A stretch of DNA of 44,100 bases from Azonexus sp. (GTDB taxonomy: Bacteria > Pseudomonadota > Gammaproteobacteria > Burkholderiales > Rhodocyclaceae), in assembly GCA_030691385.1 (NCBI GenBank), contig JAUYEI010000121.1:1-44100 (forward strand). Direction: 5' to 3'. Shown here in pieces: positions 9,066 to 17,451 of this stretch. The notes beneath the pieces were generated by a model. The model searched no databases. It was not told where the DNA came from and worked only from the letters and a program-made list of their open reading frames with translations. Numbering within the stretch: position 1 is the stretch's first letter; every line of letters starts with the position of its first letter. The position numbers were made by a program, and so were the translations under genes.

Positions 9066-10724
9066 ATGCTGCAGCACCTGACGATTCGCGACTTTGTCAT
9101 TGTCGACCGGCTGGAGCTCTCGTTTTTGGCCGGTTTTGGCGCGTTGACCGGAGAAACCGGGGCCGGCAAGTCGATTCTGATCGACGCCCTGGCGCTGGCC
9201 CTCGGCGAACGCGCTGATGCCGGCGTCGTCCGTTCCGGCTGCGACAAGGCCGAAGTCGCCGCCACCTTCGATATCGCCGCCCAGCCGCAAGTGCGCGACT
9301 GGCTGCGCGCCAACGACCTTGAGGGCGACGACGAACTGCTGCTCCGCCGTGTCGTCGACGCCGGCGGCCGCTCGCGTGCCTACATCAACGGCTCGCCGGC
9401 CACCGTCCAGCAAATGCGCGAAGTCGGCGAATGGCTGGTCGATATCCACGGCCAGCACGCCCACCAGTCGCTGTTGCGGGCCGAAGCACAGCGCACGCTG
9501 CTTGACAGCCATGCCGGCCTGAGCGGGCCGGCGCGTGACGTCGGTGCGGCCTGGAAAATCTGGCGCGATGCCGAGCAAATGCTGCGCACGGCCAGCGAAG
9601 GCGCCGACGCGCTACAGCGCGAACGCGGGCAGTTGCAATGGCAGATCGGCGAACTCGACGCCCTGGCCTTTGGTGACGACGAATGGGCGACACTCGATGT
9701 CGAACACCGCCGCCTCGGCCATGCGGCCAGCCTGATCGAAGGCGCGCAATACGCTCTGGCGATCCTTTCCGACGACGATGCGGCCTGCGAACGACAGATC
9801 GACGGCGTCGCCACGCGGCTCGGCAATCTGGCCGAATACGATCCGGCGCTGGCCGAAGTCGCCGCCTTGATCGGCTCGGTGCAGGCCGAATTGTCCGATG
9901 CCGTATCCACCTTGCGCCGCTACGCCGACCGGGCCGATCTCGACCCGACCCGTCTGGCCCAGGTCGAGCGCCGCATGGATGCGGTGATGAGCCATTCACG
10001 GAAGTACCGTGTTCAGCCTGCCGAGCTGCCGGGCTTGCTCGCCGGCTGGCGCCAGCGCCTGGCCGAACTCGACGAGTCGGCCGATCTGGCTGCGCTGGAA
10101 ACGAAGGTCGCTGCCGCCCGCAAGGATTATCTGGCCCAGGCCGAAAACCTCTCGGCTGGCCGCAAGAAAGCAGCGACCGAGATGGGCCAGGCGGTCAGCG
10201 AAATCATGCGCCAACTGGCACTGTCCTCCGGCCGCTTCGAAGTCGCCCTGGTGCCGGTTAGCGATGGCGCCGTTTACGGCCTCGAACAAATCGAATTCCG
10301 CATCGGCGGCCTGGCCGGCAACGAAGCCAAGCCGCTGGCCAAGGTCGCCTCCGGCGGCGAGCTGTCGCGCATCAGCCTGGCGATACAAGTACTCACTTCG
10401 CGTTCAGCCAGCGTCCCGACGCTGATTTTCGACGAAGTCGATGTCGGCATCGGCGGCGGCGTCGCCGAAATCGTCGGCCGCCTGCTGCGCGAACTCGGCA
10501 GCGAACGCCAGGTCCTGTGCGTCACCCATTTGCCGCAGGTTGCAGCACAAGCCAACTGGCAATGGCAGGTCAGCAAGGCGACGCGCGACGGCGTCACACT
10601 GAGCGCCATCCAGCCGCTCGATGACAACGGCCGAATCCAGGAAATCGCCCGCATGCTGGGCGGCGTAGAAATTACCGGCATCACGCTGCAACATGCCCGC
10701 GAACTGCTTCGTCTGAAGGTTTGA
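9066..10724 (+). CDS. recN: DNA repair protein RecN (SMC-like ATPase)
   Basis: 552 residues, the typical RecN length. N-terminal Walker A GETGAGKS follows LQHLTIRDFVIVDRLELSF. A central coiled coil is interrupted by a hinge-like region. The C-terminus has the ABC signature region KVASGGELSRISLAIQVL and Walker B LIFDEVDVGIGGG, followed by CVTHLPQVAAQA. RecN is an SMC-family cytosolic protein acting in recombinational repair of double-strand breaks. The MITE-like element directly upstream separates it from nadK and must carry, or be read through by, its promoter. No LexA box is obvious in the 4 bases between element and gene. Confidence 0.96.
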   Translation: MLQHLTIRDFVIVDRLELSFLAGFGALTGETGAGKSILIDALALALGERADAGVVRSGCDKAEVAATFDIAAQPQVRDWLRANDLEGDDELLLRRVVDAGGRSRAYINGSPATVQQMREVGEWLVDIHGQHAHQSLLRAEAQRTLLDSHAGLSGPARDVGAAWKIWRDAEQMLRTASEGADALQRERGQLQWQIGELDALAFGDDEWATLDVEHRRLGHAASLIEGAQYALAILSDDDAACERQIDGVATRLGNLAEYDPALAEVAALIGSVQAELSDAVSTLRRYADRADLDPTRLAQVERRMDAVMSHSRKYRVQPAELPGLLAGWRQRLAELDESADLAALETKVAAARKDYLAQAENLSAGRKKAATEMGQAVSEIMRQLALSSGRFEVALVPVSDGAVYGLEQIEFRIGGLAGNEAKPLAKVASGGELSRISLAIQVLTSRSASVPTLIFDEVDVGIGGGVAEIVGRLLRELGSERQVLCVTHLPQVAAQANWQWQVSKATRDGVTLSAIQPLDDNGRIQEIARMLGGVEITGITLQHARELLRLKV

Positions 10725-10730
10725 GGCCGA

Positions 10731-10759
10731 TTTTCCGGTTGCCACGGTCAACCGGAAAA
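10731..10759. other. 11-bp perfect hairpin after recN
   Basis: TTTTCCGGTTG (10731-10741) pairs with CAACCGGAAAA (10749-10759) around a 7-base loop. The right arm is part of dispersed repeat copy 2. No T run follows on either strand, so it is not a classical intrinsic terminator, but it could stabilise the 3' ends of the convergent recN and PEP-CTERM transcripts. Confidence 0.5.
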
Positions 10760-10782
10760 AATAGCCAAAAATCAAATGATGC
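10742..10782 (-). repeat. Dispersed repeat copy 2, left direct repeat of the accessory insert
   Basis: 41 bases starting CCACGGTCAACCGG. It matches 12272-12312 at 38 of 41 positions, in the same orientation. It includes the stop codon and last codons of the PEP-CTERM gene (…SII-stop). Copy 3 likewise includes the last codons of the GDT1 gene. Confidence 0.75.
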
Positions 10783-11476
10783 TGATCTGAAAATATTCGT
10801 ATTGCCCATCTATTGCAGACGCTGACTTTTTGTGCAGCGCCACGATCCCCAAGGCAACTAACCCAAGCATCATTGACGCAAACGTGGATGGCTCTGGTAC
10901 CGCCGAAGGTGCTGCGGTTAGGCCAGCCGCTATTGCCGTCGGGGACAAGGGTATGTAGCCTGAGACATCGAGAGTGGATAGATCTATTAGGGTTATTCGG
11001 TATGTTGATAGCGATGGTTGAAATGCTGAGTTGAAACCAAACAGTAATGCTTGGTTCGCTACAGTCGTGCTTCCGTCGTATATCCAGCGCATGTATCCAG
11101 CACCATGTCCAAGGGCAAAAATGTCCTCTGGCGCAATCTCGAAATTCCATCCGGATGGACTGATAACAGCAGAGATCTGAAGATCACCGAAGTATGGAAG
11201 AGAAAATGCCTTGGGTATTTCCGTCGGGCTGAATGCGTAGTGCCAACCTTCAAGAGTCGGTTGAGGGATGATTTGCAATAAACCAACCCTGAAAACGGGA
11301 GGAAGGCTCGGGCCGGCAATGATTTCAACACTCTCAGCAGGCGGTGGTCGATCAAACGTTGTACAAGATCCGGATCCGGCACAGATCGTTCCCGCATTAA
11401 CGTTAATCGCAGCGGCGCTTAGGTAGGCAGCGACTAAGTAAGTCCAATGTGTTGCTTTGAAGATGGCAATGCTCAT
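10772..11476 (-). CDS. PEP-CTERM sorting-domain protein
   Basis: 234 residues. A signal peptide is likely at about 1-28 (hydrophobic stretch ending in NVNA-G). Near the C-terminus VPEPS (193-197) is followed by a hydrophobic helix and a basic HKK, the PEP-CTERM signal recognised by exosortase. The middle has no recognised domain. After the basic residues there is an unusual 16-residue tail ending QISII, whose last codons are shared with the flanking direct repeat. The ATG has GGGAG 7 bases upstream. The gene is visibly richer in A+T than its neighbours, suggesting transfer. No exosortase or polysaccharide genes are in the window. Role: exported surface or exopolysaccharide-associated protein, otherwise unknown. 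Confidence 0.82.
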   Translation of the reverse strand: MSIAIFKATHWTYLVAAYLSAAAINVNAGTICAGSGSCTTFDRPPPAESVEIIAGPSLPPVFRVGLLQIIPQPTLEGWHYAFSPTEIPKAFSLPYFGDLQISAVISPSGWNFEIAPEDIFALGHGAGYMRWIYDGSTTVANQALLFGFNSAFQPSLSTYRITLIDLSTLDVSGYIPLSPTAIAAGLTAAPSAVPEPSTFASMMLGLVALGIVALHKKSASAIDGQYEYFQISII

Positions 11477-11623
11477 TTCGTTGCTCCCGATATCGTCAAC
11501 ATGCCGAATGAATTAAGTGTCGCGGACCAATATTGCAGGAGTGTGTCTGGGGATAAAAGGCCAGGCTCGATTTCCCCGATGCGAGCAGAGTCTGTCTTCC
11601 CGCGTTCGCCAAGTGCTTCAGCC

Positions 11624-11652
11624 TTGCAACAAATTGCACCAAGGTGTTACCG
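11624..11652 (+). promoter_or_regulatory. Promoter of the toxin-antitoxin pair
   Basis: TTGCAA (11624-11629) and TTACCG (11647-11652) are separated by 17 bases, with a TG just before the -10. The -10 falls within the palindrome at 11647-11670, as expected for autorepression. The rest of the 11477-11683 gap shows no gene. Confidence 0.5.
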
Positions 11653-11670
11653 TAGTGTCACTCACGGTAA
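11647..11670. promoter_or_regulatory. Palindromic operator of the toxin-antitoxin pair
   Basis: TTACCGT and ACGGTAA form perfect 7-bp arms around an inner AGTG-T-CACT dyad, giving an almost continuous palindrome 14 bases before the antitoxin ATG. This is the expected place for a ribbon-helix-helix antitoxin to bind and repress its own operon. Confidence 0.6.
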
Positions 11671-11683
11671 AAGGAATTCAATC

Positions 11684-11968
11684 ATGTCCACCACCTCACT
11701 GAAACTTTCTGACGAACTCAAGCAGCGGGCCGTTGCCGCTGCCGAGCAGAAAGGGGTGTCGCCGCATGCGTTCATGGTTCAGGCGATTGAGCAGGCAGCC
11801 ACGGCGGCAGAACGACGGGCCGGTTTCGTCGGTGAGGCGAAGGCGGCGCGGGAGCAAATGCTGCGTTCTGGCGTGGGCTACGATGCCAGCGAGGTTCATG
11901 CTTACCTGAAGGCGCGGGTTGCCGGCGATAAGGTAGAGCGGCCGAAGGCAAAGTCTTGGCAAGGCTGA
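11684..11968 (+). CDS. Antitoxin, ribbon-helix-helix (ParD/CopG-like)
   Basis: 94 residues. The N-terminus TSLKLSDELKQRAVAAAEQKGVSPHAFM… is a ribbon-helix-helix pattern (a beta strand then two helices), followed by a helical, charged C-terminal tail (REQMLRSGVGYDASEVHAYL) that would wrap the toxin. AAGGAA lies 7 bases before the ATG; longer in-frame starts further upstream lack support and would run through the operator. It overlaps the downstream toxin gene by 13 bases, so the two are translated together. It is expected to neutralise that toxin and repress the operon through the palindrome upstream. Confidence 0.85.
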   Translation: MSTTSLKLSDELKQRAVAAAEQKGVSPHAFMVQAIEQAATAAERRAGFVGEAKAAREQMLRSGVGYDASEVHAYLKARVAGDKVERPKAKSWQG

Positions 11969-12261
11969 GCTATTCGGAGCAGGCGCTTGCCGATTTCGAA
12001 AGGCTGACGGATTTCCTGATTGAGACCGATCCTTCGGCTGCGGCGGAAACGGTTGGATTGATCGAGGAGGCGGTGGCTTTGCTGACGCGTCATCCGCTGA
12101 TCGGGCGCCCGGTGGAGTCCGCAATGCATGAGCTGGTAATTTCACGCGGACGTACCGGTTATGTCGCACTCTACAGTTTTGAGCCGGGGCAGGACGCCGT
12201 TTTGATTCTGGCCATACGCCATCAACGGGAAGCGGGCTTCTGGGGGCAGGACGAAGACTGA
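11956..12261 (+). CDS. Toxin of the RelE/ParE superfamily
   Basis: 101 residues starting at a TTG that overlaps the antitoxin stop region; no ATG is available before the conserved N-terminus ARLSYSEQALADFERLTDFL. The fold pattern (two N-terminal helices, then beta strands with HPLIGRPV, ELVISRGRTGYVALYSF, VLILAIRHQREAGF) is that of ParE/RelE. RelE members cleave mRNA on the ribosome, whereas ParE members inhibit gyrase. The HPxxGRPV…AIRHQREAGF form is closer to ParE-like sequences, but the target cannot be settled by eye. The gene belongs to the accessory insert bounded by direct repeats. Confidence 0.85.
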   Translation: MARLSYSEQALADFERLTDFLIETDPSAAAETVGLIEEAVALLTRHPLIGRPVESAMHELVISRGRTGYVALYSFEPGQDAVLILAIRHQREAGFWGQDED

Positions 12262-12271
12262 ACGGCCATTC

Positions 12272-12312
12272 CCACGGTCAACCGGAAAAAACGGCCAAAA
12301 TTCAAATGATGC
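12272..12312 (-). repeat. Dispersed repeat copy 3, right direct repeat of the accessory insert
   Basis: 41 bases, 38 identical to 10742-10782, lying between the toxin stop codon and the end of the GDT1-family gene and including that gene's last three codons and stop (12302-12312). Confidence 0.75.
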
Positions 12313-12907
12313 CGAGCAGGCGCAAGACGGCGAGCAGCGCCAGCAACAGGAAAAAGACACCGCTGATCCGGTGAATCCAGTGCAAGGGCAGGCGATTGAG
12401 CCAGTGGCGCCCGGCGACGACGCCGAGGATCGACGTGCAGGCCAGGGCCAGCGTGGCGCCGACCCAGGTGGCCGTCGCGTCGGCGGTGCTGCCCATGCCG
12501 GCCACCGCGATCTGGGTTTTGTCGCCGAACTCGGCGAGAAAGATCATCAGGAAAGTGGTCGCGAAGATGCCGTGGCCAGGCTTTTCGGCGATTTCCTCGT
12601 CGTCATCCTCTGCTTCGAAGCGCAGGGCGCTGATGCCGAAGACGGCAAAGAGCACGGCCACGGCCGCCGTGACAACCCATTCCGGCAGCCAGGCGGCGAT
12701 TGCCGCGCCAAACAGCACGGCGAGCAGGTTGAGGAAGGCAAAGGCGGCAATGGCCCCGAGAACGACCGGCAGGCCACGATGGCGGGCGGCGAGCGTCATG
12801 CAGACGAGCTGGCTTTTGTCGCCGATTTCGGCCAGGGCGATCAGCAGAAAGGTGGCGCCGGCCGAGGGCAGCCAAGTGCCTGGCGCCACGGCCGCAATTT
12901 CAGTCAT
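12302..12907 (-). CDS. GDT1/TMEM165 (UPF0016) family cation transporter, probable Mn2+ exporter
   Basis: 201 residues with about six transmembrane helices in two homologous halves. Each half carries the family motif E-x-G-D-K-[ST]: EIGDKS at 27-32 and EFGDKT at 126-131, which line the ion site. An acidic cytoplasmic loop (EAEDDDEEIAEK, about 98-109) separates the halves. Bacterial members such as MneA of Vibrio export Mn2+; yeast and human members move Ca2+/Mn2+. The gene lies 17 bases after fur on the same strand and may be co-transcribed with it, which would link it to metal homeostasis. No clear ribosome-binding site precedes the ATG. Confidence 0.88.
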   Translation of the reverse strand: MTEIAAVAPGTWLPSAGATFLLIALAEIGDKSQLVCMTLAARHRGLPVVLGAIAAFAFLNLLAVLFGAAIAAWLPEWVVTAAVAVLFAVFGISALRFEAEDDDEEIAEKPGHGIFATTFLMIFLAEFGDKTQIAVAGMGSTADATATWVGATLALACTSILGVVAGRHWLNRLPLHWIHRISGVFFLLLALLAVLRLLGII

Positions 12908-12924
12908 CGGGGAAAATCAGAAAA

Positions 12925-13368
12925 TCAGGACTTGGTGCCCGGATGGTCGCGATGTGGGCACTCGGTCTTGGTGCACTGGGCGTACAGGTAGAGCGCGTGG
13001 TCCTGGATGGCGAAGCCGCGTTCCTGGGCAATGGCGTTCTGGCGCTTTTCGATTTCCGGATCGTAGAACTCTTCGACGCGGCCGCAGTTGATGCAGACCA
13101 GATGGTCGTGATGCTTGCCGTGGTTTATTTCGAACACGGCCTTGCCGGATTCGAAGAAATGTCGTTCGAGCAGGCCGGCCTGTTCGAACTGGGTGAGCAC
13201 GCGGTAAACGGTGGCCAGTCCGATGTCCATGTTTTCGGCGATCAGCATCTTGTAGACGTCTTCCGCTGTCATGTGGCGCAAGGTGCTCGTTTCGAACAGC
13301 TCAAGAATTTTCAGTCGGGGAAAGGTGGCTTTTAGCCCCATGTTCTTGAGGCTTTGCGGATCGCTCAT
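12925..13368 (-). CDS. fur: Ferric uptake regulator Fur
   Basis: 147 residues. The N-terminal winged helix has [14 protein letters not shown] and [32 protein letters not shown], the Fur DNA-recognition helix. The dimerisation/metal domain has [16 protein letters not shown] and the C-terminal CTKTEC pair, supplying the structural zinc cysteines, with histidines of the regulatory site. It is the Fe2+-responsive repressor of iron uptake. The ATG at 13366-13368 has AGGA upstream; an upstream in-frame extension runs across the bamE promoter region and is not believed. It is divergent from bamE, and two palindromes lie in the shared gap. Confidence 0.96.
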   Translation of the reverse strand: MSDPQSLKNMGLKATFPRLKILELFETSTLRHMTAEDVYKMLIAENMDIGLATVYRVLTQFEQAGLLERHFFESGKAVFEINHGKHHDHLVCINCGRVEEFYDPEIEKRQNAIAQERGFAIQDHALYLYAQCTKTECPHRDHPGTKS

Positions 13369-13398
13369 TGCTGGATTTCCTGAAATTGTTCGGTCAGG

Positions 13399-13427
13399 CG
13401 AAATGCTGATTTCGGGTATGATATACC
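13399..13427. promoter_or_regulatory. Two adjacent palindromes in the fur-bamE intergenic region
   Basis: CGAAAT-gctg-ATTTCG (13399-13414) is immediately followed by GGTAT-gat-ATACC (13415-13427). The second contains TATGAT/TATATC sequences usable as -10 elements on either strand. It does not match the classical 19-bp Fur box well, so the binding protein, if any, is uncertain. Confidence 0.4.
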
Positions 13428-13462
13428 GCTTCAAAGCCGATTGAAAAACTCCGGAAAACTGA

Positions 13463-14754
<1,292 letters not shown>

Positions 14755-14760
14755 CCACCC

Positions 14761-17337
14761 ATGAAATCCCGCCTGCTGGACCGGCAACTCCAGGAAATCT
14801 TCGGCGGCGAAGGTGAGCAGCAATTCAGGCAGTTGATCGAGCAGGCGAGAGCGGCGCGGCAGGATGTGCTGGCCGACGGCATGGAAAGGCTGCTTGGGGT
14901 CGTCGATTCCTCCTACCGCGCCTACGCCGGGCTCAATCTGAGTGCCTGGCATACCAAATTGTCGGGTGATGCGCTGGCCGACTGGAATCTGCAGGCGGGT
15001 ACCGTCGAAGCGGGTCGCCAGTGGAAGGAAATGCTGGGTTATGCCGCCGGCGATTTCGATAACTCGATCGCCCAATGGCAACGCATGTTGCATCCGGATG
15101 ATTTGCGCCTGTTGCAGGGGCGCATCGATACGCATGTCCAGACTCAGGACCCCTATTTTCAGGCCGAGTGCCGCTTCAAGGCGCGCGACGGCCAGTGGCG
15201 CTGGTTCCTGCTGCGCGGTGCCGTCTCGGCACGCGAGGCGGAAGGCCAACCGGTTCGCATGCTGCTCCTGCAGCGCGACATCAGCGAAGTCAAGGCGGCG
15301 GAAGCGGCGCTGATTTCGGCCAAGGAGGCGGCCGAGTCCGCCAACAAGGCGCGTGGTGCTTTCCTGGCCAACATGAGCCATGAAATCCGGACGCCAATGA
15401 ACGGCATCCTCGGCATGACTGAACTGGCGCTCGATACCGAGCTCGATGCCGAGCAGCGCCACTATCTGAAGACCGTCAAATCATCGGCCGAGGCGCTGCT
15501 GACCATCGTCAACGACATCCTCGACTTTTCGAAAATAGAAGCCGGCAAGGTGGAATTCGAGGCGCTGGCTTTTTCGATTCAGGACACGGTGCTCGAGGCC
15601 GTTCGGGTACTGGCGGTCAGCGCGCACAAAAAAGGCCTCGAACTGGTCGCCAACGTGCAGCCCGATGTGCCGCCACGCATCGTTGGCGATCCGACGCGCC
15701 TGCGCCAGGTCATCATCAACCTCATCGGCAATGCCATCAAATTTACCGAGCGGGGCGAAGTGGCACTCGATGTGAGTATCGATCAGCAGACCGAGCACTC
15801 CGTTTATTTGCGTTTTTCGATCCGCGATACGGGCATCGGTGTTCCACCCGACAAGCAGCAGGCGATCTTCGAGGCGTTTTCCCAGGCCGATGTATCGACG
15901 ACCCGCCGTTTCGGTGGCACGGGCCTTGGGCTGGCCATCTGCGCCCGCCTTGTGCAGTTGATGGATGGCAAGATAACGCTGGAAAGTACGCAGGGCATGG
16001 GGTCGGTCTTTTCATTCACCGGTCGGTTTGGTGTTGAAGACTCGGTGCTGGGGCAGACCCAGACGTTTGCTGCGGTGGCGAAATATTTTGGCAGGCGTGC
16101 ATTGGTTATCGATGACAACGAGACGGTCGGGCGCTATCTGGTCGACTTGCTTGAGCGCCTCGGCATCCAGGCTTCCTTGTCGGCTGACCGGGAGGCGGCA
16201 GTCGCGGCCATCGAGCGCAGCCGCGCCGTCGATTTTCCCTACGACTATGTGGTGGTCGACGCCAACATGGAAGCCCCGGCCGGTTTTGCGCTGGCTGAGG
16301 CCTGGCAGAAGTCCGGTCGCGTCGAGAAGTTGCTGGTCATGCTGACGACTGAAAATCAGCGCCACGATCTGACGCGCTTGCGTGAAATCGGCGTCTCGGC
16401 CCATCTCGTCAAGCCAATCGGCAGCGCTGATCTGATCGATGCGCTGGCGCTGGCCGAAGGTCCGGATTTCTCGGAGCAGAACGAAATCATGCTGTCGCAA
16501 ATCGACTTGGGCGAGATTGCCCAGGTCGGCAGTTCGGCGCTGAATATTCTCTTGGTTGAAGATAATCCGGTGAATCAGGAACTCGCGACCCGCTTGCTTG
16601 AACGCCTGTCGCATCGGGTGACGCTGGCCAATAACGGTATCGAGGCGGTTGATTTGTTCGATAGCAGCCATTTCGACGTGATCCTGATGGACATGCAGAT
16701 GCCGGTGATGGGAGGTATCGAGGCGACGGAGGCCATCCGTTCCCGCGAGATGCGCCGGAGCTGGGTGGTTTCGCACGAGGTCAAGCCGGTCTGCATCATC
16801 GCCATGACCGCCAATGTCATGGCCAGCGACCGGGATCGTTGCATGGAAGCCGGGATGAACGACTACGTCGCCAAGCCCTTGCGACCGGACGAGTTGTTTG
16901 CCGCTCTGGATCGATCACGTGGCGGTGGCGGTGACGGTGACGACGAGCCTGTTATTTTTGGTGCTGCACCGGTCAAGGCTGGTGCTCGACTCGATCTGGC
17001 GGCAGCTCTTCGCGATATTGGCGAACCCGAGCTGTTTGCGACGATGGCTGGCATGTTTCTGTCGGAGTGGGATACGCACCTGGGATGTATCAGGAGGGCA
17101 CTCGATAGTACCGATGCGCATGAGTTGCGCATGCATGCGCATACCGTGAAGAGCCTGCTCGCCATGTTCCATGCCGAAAATGCCCGGCGTCGTGCAATGG
17201 AAATCGAGCAGGCGGTCATGGTGGCCGACAATGTCGACTGGGCCGCCTGCAATCGGCTCCACGCTGCTCTGGCCGATGAAATGTCGCACATCAAACCCAT
17301 ATTGAAGCGCTACGTCGAGACTCGCGTAATCCCTTGA
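14761..17337 (+). CDS. Hybrid sensor histidine kinase (PAS-HisKA-HATPase-REC-REC-Hpt)
   Basis: 858 residues with no transmembrane helix, so probably cytosolic. Order: PAS_3-like domain (about 70-182, ending [10 protein letters not shown]), HisKA with His207 in [15 protein letters not shown], HATPase ([29 protein letters not shown]), first receiver (about 447-565, Asp500 in VVVDANME), second receiver (about 598-725, Asp644 in [12 protein letters not shown]), and C-terminal Hpt with His794 in HAHTVKS. The layout is a BarA/EvgS-type phosphorelay. The first receiver keeps its Asp in a degenerate context and may be regulatory. No cognate DNA-binding regulator is in the window. It starts 6 bases after dapB, an unexpected operon partner. 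Confidence 0.93.
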   Translation: MKSRLLDRQLQEIFGGEGEQQFRQLIEQARAARQDVLADGMERLLGVVDSSYRAYAGLNLSAWHTKLSGDALADWNLQAGTVEAGRQWKEMLGYAAGDFDNSIAQWQRMLHPDDLRLLQGRIDTHVQTQDPYFQAECRFKARDGQWRWFLLRGAVSAREAEGQPVRMLLLQRDISEVKAAEAALISAKEAAESANKARGAFLANMSHEIRTPMNGILGMTELALDTELDAEQRHYLKTVKSSAEALLTIVNDILDFSKIEAGKVEFEALAFSIQDTVLEAVRVLAVSAHKKGLELVANVQPDVPPRIVGDPTRLRQVIINLIGNAIKFTERGEVALDVSIDQQTEHSVYLRFSIRDTGIGVPPDKQQAIFEAFSQADVSTTRRFGGTGLGLAICARLVQLMDGKITLESTQGMGSVFSFTGRFGVEDSVLGQTQTFAAVAKYFGRRALVIDDNETVGRYLVDLLERLGIQASLSADREAAVAAIERSRAVDFPYDYVVVDANMEAPAGFALAEAWQKSGRVEKLLVMLTTENQRHDLTRLREIGVSAHLVKPIGSADLIDALALAEGPDFSEQNEIMLSQIDLGEIAQVGSSALNILLVEDNPVNQELATRLLERLSHRVTLANNGIEAVDLFDSSHFDVILMDMQMPVMGGIEATEAIRSREMRRSWVVSHEVKPVCIIAMTANVMASDRDRCMEAGMNDYVAKPLRPDELFAALDRSRGGGGDGDDEPVIFGAAPVKAGARLDLAAALRDIGEPELFATMAGMFLSEWDTHLGCIRRALDSTDAHELRMHAHTVKSLLAMFHAENARRRAMEIEQAVMVADNVDWAACNRLHAALADEMSHIKPILKRYVETRVIP

Positions 17338-17339
17338 AT

Positions 17340-17369
17340 TTGCCTGAAAAGCCTCTTTTCGGCTAAAAT
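17340..17369 (+). promoter_or_regulatory. Putative sigma-70 promoter of carAB
   Basis: TTGCCT (17340-17345) and TAAAAT (17364-17369) are 18 bases apart, just after the stop codon of the hybrid kinase. Transcription would start at about 17376, placing the strong hairpin at 17386-17415 near the 5' end of the mRNA. Confidence 0.55.
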
Positions 17370-17385
17370 AGAAAGGTTAAAAAAA

Positions 17386-17415
17386 CGAGCGGGGAGGCGC
17401 AAGCCTCCCCGCTCG
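17386..17415. promoter_or_regulatory. 13-bp GC-rich hairpin with GCAA tetraloop in the carAB leader
   Basis: CGAGCGGGGAGGC (17386-17398) and GCCTCCCCGCTCG (17403-17415) are perfectly complementary around a GCAA tetraloop. A run of seven A precedes it. On the plus strand no T run follows, so it would be a stable leader structure; on the minus strand the stem is followed by seven T, a textbook intrinsic terminator for antisense transcription. It lies about 36 bases before the carA start. Confidence 0.7.
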
Positions 17416-17451
17416 GCACATGAAAAATTAGAAATTCAAGGAGAGCCGGTC

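Noticed and set aside
8830..9066. 78-codon frame within MITE copy 2 as a protein gene
   Set aside because: Open frames exist on both strands of both copies, begin at TTG inside the inverted repeat and lack ribosome-binding sites; the conserved ends are DNA symmetry, not protein conservation.
9127..9155. TTTTTGGCC…GTTGACCG in recN as another member of the short repeat family
   Set aside because: It encodes the conserved RecN segment before Walker A, so protein constraint explains it. Similar chance matches occur at the nuoD end (VFGEIDR codons) and in carB near 20060.
10731..10759. Post-recN hairpin as an intrinsic terminator
   Set aside because: The stem is perfect, but neither strand has a T run on its 3' side, so it was listed only as a structure.
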